From assembly GCA_002342805.1 (NCBI GenBank), contig DDQW01000031.1, positions 10,210-74,209 on the forward strand: a DNA stretch of 64,000 bases, given 5' to 3'. The notes beneath the pieces were generated by a model, which saw only the letters and a program-made list of their open reading frames with translations, made no database searches and was not told the origin of the DNA. The stretch comes from Clostridiales bacterium UBA2432. Lineage in GTDB: Bacteria > Bacillota > Clostridia > Lachnospirales > Vallitaleaceae. Shown here piece after piece: positions 51,745 through 59,519 of this stretch. Numbering within the stretch: position 1 is the stretch's first letter; each line of letters opens with the position of its first letter. Position numbers and translations under genes: made by a program.

Positions 51745-53844
51745 TTATGTGAATATGGTCATTGCTCTTAATATAGCGTTTGTTATAACATTGGTCACTC
51801 CAATATCCTTTAAATACTTTAATTGATCTTCATCATTTACCGTCCAAAAATTAAACTTTGAAGGATTTTCTTTGACTATTTCTAACATTTCAGAGTTCTT
51901 TATATGTTCAAATGTAATATGTTGATTATAAACACCTATTGTATCGATATTCGGGACAATATCCTTAGTATATAACAAGGCAACCTGTGCCCCTTTATCT
52001 AATGACCTGATTTTGTTCATGGACTGGTGATTAAATGATGAATAAATAACGCGGTTTTCCATGCCCATTTTTTTCGTTAATGCAACAACTTTTTCTTCTA
52101 ATCCTTCATAATATATTTGATTGTTTTTTAATTCTACATTAATATGTAAATCTGTTTTTTTGACAAAGGCATAGACTTCTTCTAGTGTTGGAATACTGAC
52201 TTTTCCGTACTCAGGAAAACGTCTATTAAAATTAAACCCTTTTAATACCTCTAAAGTGTAGTCTTTGACGTATCCGCTTGCATCACTGACACGATCAACG
52301 GTCTCATCATGAATGATAACAATCTCACCATCTTTTGTCAATTGAACGTCAAGCTCAATTCCATCTACCCCATATTTATGAGCCAATTCAAATGCCGGCA
52401 TTGTGTTTTCAGGGGCATATGCTAACACGCCTCGATGAGCCCATATTTTTGTTTGACGTACTTTTTTCTTTGTCTCTATGCGGCCACGGAAGGGACTAAA
52501 GGTGCTTGTCTTTTTGGAACAATCGACCTGCCGGCTTGTTCCTGCTCCAAAGCGAATCAAGTTCAATATCTTGCCTTCTAAATCAACAACTAATGTATCC
52601 CATAAGTCTTGAGTGACAGATTCATATTGACGCTTTGGAACAATAGCTCCATAGGGTTTTTTACTTTGAAATTCTTCAAACTTATTACAGGCAATAGAAA
52701 TCATCGGAAAGCTACATGCATCATAGATATAATCTGCATGGGTATGTCCATAAAAAAGTCCGAGTATGTGGTATTCATCTCGTTGATTATATTTCTCCAA
52801 TAGTTGTATAAGTGCATCTCCGTTACGAATGGTTTCGCTCCAGTAATCCAATTCTGCAAGAGGTGCATCATGGGAAAAAACCAGAATATTTCCTCCTTCT
52901 TGCATGCTTTCTAAGGCTTCCTCCAACCAAAGTAATTCAGCCATTGAATACCCATATCGGATAGGTTCATTGTTCTTATAGGATGACAAAAAAAAGCATC
53001 GTATCTTATGTTCTTTATAATCCACATAATAATACGGTTTGTCTGTTTTTTCATTTTTTAAATAAAGCTCAATTTGTTCTTGTTCAGTGAAAACATCCGG
53101 ATTTCCTTGGTAATAATTCGCATCATGATTTCCTATAGTGATATGCAGCGGTATTTGACATTTTTGCAAGTCTCGAATGACTTTATTCACATAGTATTTT
53201 GTTACTTTAGCCGATGTTATGCCGTCAGTGATATCCCCCAAATGCACAATGGCATCAAACTTACTTTTGCGATGAACCAATTGAACATTATTGGCCGTAT
53301 CTTCCCATGTTCCACCAACTGTATAATGAGAGTCGGTAACAATAGCTAATGAAAACGGAGACCTTACTTTTGTTTTAACTTGCTCTATTTCTTGAGCTAC
53401 CCGAATACTCTCCTCAACAAAATACGCTTTTTTCATATATTTGGGCTCTACATACATAAACTGCAAGCAATCCCTTGCCTGAATTACGTCTGAATAGCTA
53501 AGGCGTTGTCCATCCATCCGCTTGATACATATACGGAAATAATATTCTTGGTCGAAAACAAATGTTTCTTTCGTATAGGCGTCAGGCGTCAAATTTTTAG
53601 TATAAGATGTCCAATTGCTTTCTTTTTGATATTTAAACGAAAACGTATATTCTTTATTCATGTTTTTCGAGTATAGGGCAATCGCATATACATAGGTGTT
53701 GGAATCAAGTAAAATCTTAGAGCCTTTTCCACCATGATAAATGATTTCTGTGGTCATATGAAATGGTGAATCAGCTAAAAGCTTTCCTTCTGCCAGGCTG
53801 GTTCGTAAACCTAAAGTAAAGTCCAACGTCTTTTTTTTATCCAT
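51745..53844 (-). CDS. Metallophosphoesterase fused to glycerophosphodiester phosphodiesterase domain
   Basis: The 699-residue protein has no signal peptide or membrane helix. Residues 1-150 are a strand-rich N-terminal domain of unknown type. Residues about 165-400 are a calcineurin-like metallophosphoesterase (TDSHY 170-174, GD 203-204, GNHD 238-241, VFSHDAP, YGHTHADY). Residues 467-699 are a complete GDPD domain (WAHRGVLAYAPENT at 468, GIELDVQLTKDG, IIHDETVDRVS, INVELK, WTVNDEDQLKYL). Both domains cleave phosphoesters, the second typically glycerophosphodiesters. In this cluster it could trim or recycle phosphodiester-linked groups, or act in precursor supply. Confidence 0.88.
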   Translation of the reverse strand: MDKKKTLDFTLGLRTSLAEGKLLADSPFHMTTEIIYHGGKGSKILLDSNTYVYAIALYSKNMNKEYTFSFKYQKESNWTSYTKNLTPDAYTKETFVFDQEYYFRICIKRMDGQRLSYSDVIQARDCLQFMYVEPKYMKKAYFVEESIRVAQEIEQVKTKVRSPFSLAIVTDSHYTVGGTWEDTANNVQLVHRKSKFDAIVHLGDITDGITSAKVTKYYVNKVIRDLQKCQIPLHITIGNHDANYYQGNPDVFTEQEQIELYLKNEKTDKPYYYVDYKEHKIRCFFLSSYKNNEPIRYGYSMAELLWLEEALESMQEGGNILVFSHDAPLAELDYWSETIRNGDALIQLLEKYNQRDEYHILGLFYGHTHADYIYDACSFPMISIACNKFEEFQSKKPYGAIVPKRQYESVTQDLWDTLVVDLEGKILNLIRFGAGTSRQVDCSKKTSTFSPFRGRIETKKKVRQTKIWAHRGVLAYAPENTMPAFELAHKYGVDGIELDVQLTKDGEIVIIHDETVDRVSDASGYVKDYTLEVLKGFNFNRRFPEYGKVSIPTLEEVYAFVKKTDLHINVELKNNQIYYEGLEEKVVALTKKMGMENRVIYSSFNHQSMNKIRSLDKGAQVALLYTKDIVPNIDTIGVYNQHITFEHIKNSEMLEIVKENPSKFNFWTVNDEDQLKYLKDIGVTNVITNAILRAMTIFT

Positions 53845-53845
53845 C

Positions 53846-54895
53846 TTATCGCTCCAATTCGTCTAACATTTTCTTGGCCATCGGATAATCTCCACATTTT
53901 TTATAATACATTGTGGCATTTTTTTTATCGCCTAAACATTGATAGATAACGCCGATATTATAATATGCTTTGTAGGTATTAATACCTTGCGTGTCTGCAT
54001 AATCATATTTTGTAGCTTTGTAAAATTCTTTTATAGCCTGATTAAATTCTCCATTGTTCATATAAATTAATCCCATTAAAAATTTGAACTCCGGTCGATT
54101 ACCAAATTCTTGATAAATATTTTCAAATTGTAAGGCTTGTCTATATTCTTGGCAATTTAACAAAGCATATCCGTAGGTCTCAACTAAGTCGATAACAAAC
54201 TCTGCTTGAGGATTCAAATCATATTCGAGCGCTTTTGAGAAATATGTGCATGCCTCTATATAATCTCCTTGCATATAATATGATTTTCCTAATTGATAGA
54301 GTATATAAGGATCTTCACCTATTTCTTCTAAATCTTTAAGCAATAAAAAAATATTTCTTTCTGTTTTTTCTTTGATAAAGGCCACATCGCCATCATATCC
54401 CGTATGTTCTAACACAACAGGTATATTATATGTTCCATACTTACTACCATCTTTTTTTACGATTTGTTCGTGTATTCTACCTTGATATTTAAAAAAATGC
54501 TTATTAAATATTCTATTTACCGGTTCTTTTATTCGTGTCTGCTCACCATTTCTTATAAACGTATTGATGCGCGAAATTCTTCCGACGTCTTTACTATTCG
54601 TTTTTAACAAGTCAATAAGCTTTTCATAGTCCAAAGAAGTGATATATTCATCACAATCCAACATAAAAATATAATCCCGGGTCGCTTGTTCAATGGCATA
54701 GTTACGGGCATCACTAAAGTCGTCTTTCCACTCATAATCGAAGACACAATGAGTATATTGGAGAGCAATTTCTTTTGTTCGATCGGTTGAACCTGTATCA
54801 ACAACAACAATTTCAAAATCATAAGGACCAATACTCGATAAACAGCGCTCAATATTTTCTTCTTCATTTTTTGCAATAATACATATTGATACCAT
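53846..54895 (-). CDS. Family 2 glycosyltransferase with TPR tail (flagellin-linked type)
   Basis: Residues about 1-190 are a GT-A domain of the SunS-like type: VSICIIAKNEEENIERCLSSIG, DFEIVVVDTGSTDRTKEIA, DFSDARNYAIEQATRDYIFMLDCDEYI, then VNRIFNKHFFKYQGRIHEQI. Residues about 195-349 form TPR-like helical repeats. Known SunS-type enzymes glycosylate peptides, and similar GT-TPR proteins lie beside flagellin genes, so direct flagellin Ser/Thr glycosylation is plausible. It is adjacent to a longer paralogue. Confidence 0.85.
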   Translation of the reverse strand: MVSICIIAKNEEENIERCLSSIGPYDFEIVVVDTGSTDRTKEIALQYTHCVFDYEWKDDFSDARNYAIEQATRDYIFMLDCDEYITSLDYEKLIDLLKTNSKDVGRISRINTFIRNGEQTRIKEPVNRIFNKHFFKYQGRIHEQIVKKDGSKYGTYNIPVVLEHTGYDGDVAFIKEKTERNIFLLLKDLEEIGEDPYILYQLGKSYYMQGDYIEACTYFSKALEYDLNPQAEFVIDLVETYGYALLNCQEYRQALQFENIYQEFGNRPEFKFLMGLIYMNNGEFNQAIKEFYKATKYDYADTQGINTYKAYYNIGVIYQCLGDKKNATMYYKKCGDYPMAKKMLDELER

Positions 54896-54912
54896 AATCT
54901 ACTCAATCCTTT

Positions 54913-56445
54913 TTATTTACTTAGTTCCTCAACTTTTTGTAAAATTTCCATATCTTGTGACTGCCCCGGCAGTTCTAATAAGGCTTTATAATAAAATAGA
55001 GCCTTTTCCTTATTTCCAGAAATCTCATAGGCATAGGCCAAATTATAAATCAAATCATCATTTGTATTGTCTATTGCAAATCCGGTCTCAAGAGCTGTAA
55101 TCGCCTCTGAATATTTTTTTTCTAGGATACAACTTACGCCTTTTAAAGAATAAATATCGGCATCCCTTGGATTTAACTTTATATATTCATCAATGAGCAA
55201 TTTAGCATCCGGCATTGAATTTTCATTAATAAGGGCTTTGATTTTATCTTTTATTTGGTTTTGAAATTGGGGATCTATTAGCGGTTGATTTTCTGCAGTC
55301 TTGTCCATAGATGATACAAAAGCTTCAAATTCATCTTCTTGTTTTTCCTCAATCATTAAAGACTTAAATTCTTCAAGTCCATTTTTATTATAATTATTGG
55401 GATGTAATATAGCTTCTTTATATTTTTGAATATATTCATTTTTTTTACCTTGTTCATAATATATCCTTGCTATTTCAAGCATTGGTAAATATGATCCAGC
55501 TCCTGACATCGATAAATCCTGTTCAGTATCGCCAATATTTATCGCCTGATAAAAATAACGAGTTGCTTTATCTAACTTCTTTGTCTTATGAAGTGCAATT
55601 CCCATAAAATAATATATATCCGGAATACTCTTAAAGAATTCATCTTGTAACAACGGATTTATAAATTCAATCATTTTCAAAAATTTTTTTTGATAAAATA
55701 AACATCTTATCATATTCAAAATCATACTATTAGTGAACCCTGTTTTTTTTCCGAAACTCAATTCATGGGCTTTTAGAAAATCTTTCATTGCACTTTTATA
55801 ATTTTGAGAAAGCATTTCCATAACACCTTTATTATAACGGTGAAAAGGTTCATAAGGTTCATTTTGAATTTGTTTTTTGATAATTTCCATATTTCGTTTC
55901 TGTTTATCTTTTGATTCAAAAACAACTTGACTATATCCATAATGATATATTTTAATGATATCAGCATCTAAATTTTCTGCTTCTACAGGATTACCATCAA
56001 TATAAATTTGTTCATGTATTTCGCCTTTATATTCTGGTTTATTATTTTTATATAAACGTACCATTGATGCAGATACAGTCATTTCTTTGTCTTCATGAAT
56101 ATTATATATAGGAATATTATAAGCATCAACTCGTGACTGCATTAAAATAGATTCTAGTTGAGCACGATTTGCAAACACTCTTTCATCTGCATCTAATATT
56201 AAGATATAATCACCATTAGCATTTTTTATCGATATATTTCTAGCCTTGCTAAAATCATTTTCCCACTTTGTATCAATCACTTGAATTTTTTGTTGCTTTG
56301 CTAACTCAGCTAGCTTTTCACGTGTTCCATCCGTCGAACCCGTATCTACAATAATACTTTCATCCACAAGAGGAAAAGCATACTCTAAGCATTTTTCTAT
56401 ATTATCAATTTCATCTTTTACAATCATACACAAACTAATTCTCAT
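54913..56445 (-). CDS. Family 2 glycosyltransferase with long TPR tail (flagellin-linked type)
   Basis: The 510-residue protein shares its N-terminal GT-A domain with the downstream gene (RISLCMIVKDEIDNIEKCLEYAF, SIIVDTGSTDGTREKLAELA, DFSKARNISIKNANGDYILILDADERVF, EYKGEIHEQI). About 300 residues of TPR-like repeats follow, including a clear final set (DADIYSLKGVSCILEKKYSEAITALETGFAIDN, NLAYAYEISGNKEKALFYYKALLEL). It is the first island gene after the flagellin terminator. TPR repeats could bind FliS-flagellin or another partner. The likely target is flagellin. Confidence 0.87.
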   Translation of the reverse strand: MRISLCMIVKDEIDNIEKCLEYAFPLVDESIIVDTGSTDGTREKLAELAKQQKIQVIDTKWENDFSKARNISIKNANGDYILILDADERVFANRAQLESILMQSRVDAYNIPIYNIHEDKEMTVSASMVRLYKNNKPEYKGEIHEQIYIDGNPVEAENLDADIIKIYHYGYSQVVFESKDKQKRNMEIIKKQIQNEPYEPFHRYNKGVMEMLSQNYKSAMKDFLKAHELSFGKKTGFTNSMILNMIRCLFYQKKFLKMIEFINPLLQDEFFKSIPDIYYFMGIALHKTKKLDKATRYFYQAINIGDTEQDLSMSGAGSYLPMLEIARIYYEQGKKNEYIQKYKEAILHPNNYNKNGLEEFKSLMIEEKQEDEFEAFVSSMDKTAENQPLIDPQFQNQIKDKIKALINENSMPDAKLLIDEYIKLNPRDADIYSLKGVSCILEKKYSEAITALETGFAIDNTNDDLIYNLAYAYEISGNKEKALFYYKALLELPGQSQDMEILQKVEELSK

Positions 56446-56466
56446 CCGTTTAACCTACTTCCTTAT

Positions 56467-56497
56467 AAAAGAGTAGAGAGTCATAATGACTCTCTAC
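56467..56497 (-). terminator. Terminator of hag, probably leaky
   Basis: GTAGAGAGTCA/TGACTCTCTAC (56473-56483 with 56487-56497) gives an 11-bp stem with a 3-base loop. On the minus strand it is followed by TCTTTTATAAGG, a short, broken T run. No separate promoter was recognised for the island genes, so partial read-through from hag may transcribe them. A small palindrome CGTTAAATTTAACG lies just before it (56503-56516). Confidence 0.75.
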
Positions 56498-56532
56498 TTC
56501 TACGTTAAATTTAACGAGTATTCTTTTAATGA

Positions 56533-57357
56533 TTATCCTAATAACTGTAACACACCTTGAGGCGCTTGGTTTGCTTGTGCTAACATAGCAGTAGAAGCTT
56601 GTTGAAGAATATTTTGTTTTGTCATCTCCATCATTTCTTTTGCCATATCTACGTCACGAACACGAGATTCTGCTGCTTGAATATTTTCAGCCGCATTATC
56701 TAAGTTAGAGATTGTATGCTCAAGACGATTTTGGAATGCACCAAGTTTTGAACGTTGTTCAGAAACAGACTCAATAGCTGAGTTGATTGTTTCGATTGCA
56801 GCAGTTGCATCTGCATGTGTTGATACAGAGTTTGCAATATTGTTAACACTTAAAGAAGTTGATCCCATGTTATTAATTGTAATAGACATACTAACATCTT
56901 TATCTGCACCAATTTGAAGTTTTGCTGCTGAAGTTGCTAAATCACCATTAAGTAATTTTTTCTCATTAAATGTCGTTGATGTAGCAATACGATCAATTTC
57001 ATCTTTTAAAGCTGTTAACTCTTCTTTAACTGCTGTTCTATCTTTTGTTACGTTTGTATCATTGGCTGATTGAACTGCTAATTCGCGCATTCTTTGAAGA
57101 ATTGCTTGCGTTTCGTTAAGAGCACCTTCTGCTGTTTGAATCATTGAAATACCATCTTGTGCATTACGAGAAGCTTGAGTCAAACCACGAACTTGAGCTC
57201 GCATTTTTTCACTGATTGATAAACCAGCTGCATCGTCGCCTGCACGGTTAATTCTATAACCTGAAGATAATTTTTCCATTGATTTAGAAATGTTGTTGTT
57301 TGCTGTTCCTAACGCTCTGTGTGTGTTCATTGCCATTAAGTTGTTATTAATTCTCAT
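56533..57357 (-). CDS. hag: Flagellin
   Basis: At 274 residues this is a minimal flagellin: MRINNNLMAMNTHRALGTANNNISKSMEKLSSGYRINRAGDDAAGLSISEKMRAQ at the N terminus, and the C-terminal SKLGAFQNRLEHTISNLDNAAENIQAAESRVRDVDMAKEM and NQAPQGVLQLLG. The D0/D1 parts are intact and almost no D2/D3 domain remains. The central segment (about 130-195) is rich in Ser, Thr and Asn, offering sites for O-linked modification. It has its own sigma-28 promoter and a CsrA-type leader, and is followed by the modification island. Confidence 0.98.
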   Translation of the reverse strand: MRINNNLMAMNTHRALGTANNNISKSMEKLSSGYRINRAGDDAAGLSISEKMRAQVRGLTQASRNAQDGISMIQTAEGALNETQAILQRMRELAVQSANDTNVTKDRTAVKEELTALKDEIDRIATSTTFNEKKLLNGDLATSAAKLQIGADKDVSMSITINNMGSTSLSVNNIANSVSTHADATAAIETINSAIESVSEQRSKLGAFQNRLEHTISNLDNAAENIQAAESRVRDVDMAKEMMEMTKQNILQQASTAMLAQANQAPQGVLQLLG

Positions 57358-57365
57358 AGTAAATT

Positions 57366-57424
57366 CCTCCTTGAATTTGGTTTAGTTTGTATCGGCATCC
57401 ATGCCGTATGCAGTTGGCCAACTG
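57366..57424 (-). promoter_or_regulatory. hag leader with CsrA-type hairpin
   Basis: CGGCA/TGCCG closes a 4-base TGGA loop on the minus-strand transcript (57393-57406), presenting GGA as in CsrA sites. The hag ribosome site AAGGAGGAA (GGAGG core 57370-57366) offers a second GGA. Such paired sites mediate CsrA repression of hag in Bacillus subtilis. The palindrome CAGTTGGCCAACTG (57411-57424) lies just upstream in the leader. fliW and csrA are the two genes immediately before hag. Confidence 0.75.
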
Positions 57425-57446
57425 TCATTTTTGATTTACACAGTAT

Positions 57447-57473
57447 TTATCGGATAAGAAATGAAGTTCCTTA
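57447..57473 (-). promoter_or_regulatory. Sigma-28 (SigD) promoter of hag
   Basis: TAAG (57473-57470), 15 bases, TCCGATAA (57454-57447) on the minus strand. It lies right after the csrA stop codon and about 90 bases before the flagellin start. Confidence 0.88.
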
Positions 57474-57483
57474 ACCCTTTTTT

Positions 57484-57714
57484 TTATTTTTTTTTCATAA
57501 AATCTTTCAATGCTTTTGCGCCCGCTTCAGATGTGGCTGCAGCGGCTTGATTTTCTTCTTGTATTTGTAAATAGATCTCTTTTCGATGAATAGCTATGTT
57601 ACGCGGTGCTTCTATTCCTAGCTTGATTTGATCTCCATGAACAGAAATAACTGTAATCTCTATATTATCATCGATAATAATCGATTCGCCTACTTTTCTT
57701 GTTAAGGCTAACAT
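57484..57714 (-). CDS. csrA: Carbon storage regulator CsrA
   Basis: The 76-residue protein opens MLALTRKVGESIIIDDNIEITVISVHGDQIKLGIEAPRNIAIHRKEIY, the full CsrA core. An alanine-rich, basic-ended tail follows (AAAATSEAGAKALKDFMKKK). CsrA dimers bind GGA hairpins in mRNA; in Firmicutes the main target is hag. FliW, encoded two bases upstream, antagonises it. The run of T-rich sequence after the stop is not a clear terminator. Confidence 0.97.
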   Translation of the reverse strand: MLALTRKVGESIIIDDNIEITVISVHGDQIKLGIEAPRNIAIHRKEIYLQIQEENQAAAATSEAGAKALKDFMKKK

Positions 57715-57716
57715 AA

Positions 57717-58175
57717 TTATTCACCGCCTTTTGTCATAAGCTTCATTTGTTCGTACAAGTTATGTCGCACTTCATAAGCGTCATCATTCGCAATCACTTG
57801 ACGACCTTTTTTTGTTTGACGGTTAATTAATATTGGCGCTTTTAGATTTGTTGTCATTCCCTCAATTGTTTCAGGTATAACCACAACTGTAAAAACATCT
57901 AACACATTAGGGTCTAAATCACCAATCGAAGCGATCAGTTCATCATCAACTTCCGGTGCATAATCTGTAAACCAATTCATTGGATTGACAAGCGGAAGAC
58001 ATGTCTCCGGTGCATCAATTGCCTGTAACCAAACGAGCGGTCCACCTTCTTCTCCCTGATCATAAAGTAATATGAATTTCTTTACCTCTTTGAATCCAAA
58101 GATTCCCTCTTCAAAAGTAATTACCTTTGATTCATCAATATTAACGTTTCCAAAATGTTTTGTTGCTATTTCCAT
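57717..58175 (-). CDS. fliW: Flagellar assembly factor FliW
   Basis: The 152-residue protein has the FliW pattern: ITFEEGIFGFKEVKKFILL, PLVWLQAIDAPETCLPLVNP, VDDELIASIGDLDPNVLDVFTVVVIPE, TTNLKAPILINRQTKKGRQVI. FliW binds either flagellin or CsrA, so free cytosolic flagellin releases FliW to CsrA competition and limits hag translation. It directly precedes csrA and follows flgL. Confidence 0.97.
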   Translation of the reverse strand: MEIATKHFGNVNIDESKVITFEEGIFGFKEVKKFILLYDQGEEGGPLVWLQAIDAPETCLPLVNPMNWFTDYAPEVDDELIASIGDLDPNVLDVFTVVVIPETIEGMTTNLKAPILINRQTKKGRQVIANDDAYEVRHNLYEQMKLMTKGGE

Positions 58176-58199
58176 AACTTACTCCTTCCCCCTGCTATA

Positions 58200-59504
58200 T
58201 TATCGTATAAAGTCTAACAGTGATGGCTGAATAATTTTCGCACTCGCTGATAAGGATGCATTGTAAACAACTTCCATTGAAGAAAATTGAATAAGTACTT
58301 CGGCCATATCCACATTTTCATTTTCTGACATAAGGTCAGTAAAATTCAACTCATCTGAAGATAAACGGTCGATGGTTAATTCTAGCCGATTAATCTTACC
58401 ACCAATTTTTGCTGTAATATTGAGATTGTTTTGAATGTGTGCATCCATTTTTCCAATGAGCTTGGTAAAGGATTCTCCTATAATATCTTCTTTTAAGGCA
58501 TCTTCAAGAGAATCATCATTTTCAATATTACGAATGTGATTTATGATTTCTTCTAAGTCACGAACCAAATCTTTTGAAATAATATCATGACCCATCTCGT
58601 TAACTTGAAGGGTTTGACTATAGGATACCTGGTAGTTCATTGCTTCGTTATCTGGAGAGAAAACATCACCTGTGGTTATATTGGTTGCCTCAAAATAATG
58701 ATCTGGTTTGATATCACCTTTAATGAAAGTTGACTTTTGATAGGTCAAGTTAAAATTAAAGCCGGCAGCTAATGCATCCGTCTCAGCCGTATTAAAAACT
58801 AATTCTCCCGTATCTTGAATAAAGTGCACTGTATTGCTGGCATCCGGAACATCATAGGCATCAAGATCATTCGAATTTTTATTAACGATTGTGAAACCCG
58901 CACCTGCCAACTCTGCTGAAGCAACTCCTATTCCATCTAATTCACTATATCCCAATCGCACGCGTTTTGTTTCATGTATTTCCCCATCATACACCCGCTT
59001 CACGGTTTCAATATCATCTTTTGAAAAACTTTCGGTAATTGCATAGGTGTCTGTAGATGGCTCGTTAAAAACAAGGGAACTATCCGTTTGATAACCGGTA
59101 AACATATATCGGCCGGCATAGGATACATTTCCTTCATTCACCAACTGTTCCTTTAATTCGATTAATTCAGATATAATACTATCTCGATTCATTGTTGTTA
59201 ATGTATCGCTTGCACCTTGCACCGAAAGGTCACGTACCCGTTTAAGAATATCTGTTGTGTTAGATATAGATTTTTCAGTCACTTCTAGCCAACTCATTGC
59301 ATCTTCTGTATTTGTTTTATATTGACTGATTTGGCTGATGGTCGTACGAAATTTTAAGGCTCTAGAAGCAATAATTGGATTTTCAGATGCTTTCTGTATT
59401 TTTTTACCACTTGACATTTGCTGTTCATAGATTGACATAGTCTTACGATTCCGATTGACGTTGGTTAAAATATTATTTGTCATCATTGTATTTGTTATTC
59501 TCAT
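58200..59504 (-). CDS. flgL: Flagellar hook-associated protein 3, FlgL
   Basis: FlgL joins hook junction protein FlgK to the filament. The 434-residue protein has the flagellin-like N terminus MRITNTMMTNNILTNVNRNRKTMSIYEQQMSSGKKIQKASENPIIASRALKFR and the C-terminal SENENVDMAEVLIQFSSMEVVYNASLSASAKIIQPSLLDFI. Its centre is variable. It lies between the second flgK and fliW. Confidence 0.96.
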   Translation of the reverse strand: MRITNTMMTNNILTNVNRNRKTMSIYEQQMSSGKKIQKASENPIIASRALKFRTTISQISQYKTNTEDAMSWLEVTEKSISNTTDILKRVRDLSVQGASDTLTTMNRDSIISELIELKEQLVNEGNVSYAGRYMFTGYQTDSSLVFNEPSTDTYAITESFSKDDIETVKRVYDGEIHETKRVRLGYSELDGIGVASAELAGAGFTIVNKNSNDLDAYDVPDASNTVHFIQDTGELVFNTAETDALAAGFNFNLTYQKSTFIKGDIKPDHYFEATNITTGDVFSPDNEAMNYQVSYSQTLQVNEMGHDIISKDLVRDLEEIINHIRNIENDDSLEDALKEDIIGESFTKLIGKMDAHIQNNLNITAKIGGKINRLELTIDRLSSDELNFTDLMSENENVDMAEVLIQFSSMEVVYNASLSASAKIIQPSLLDFIR

Positions 59505-59519
59505 GGTTTCACCACCTTA

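Noticed and set aside
29075..56445. A capsule or wall teichoic acid gene cluster
   Set aside because: There is no flippase, ABC exporter, polymerase, polyprenyl-phosphate transferase or chain-length regulator, and the genes are framed by flagellar operons.
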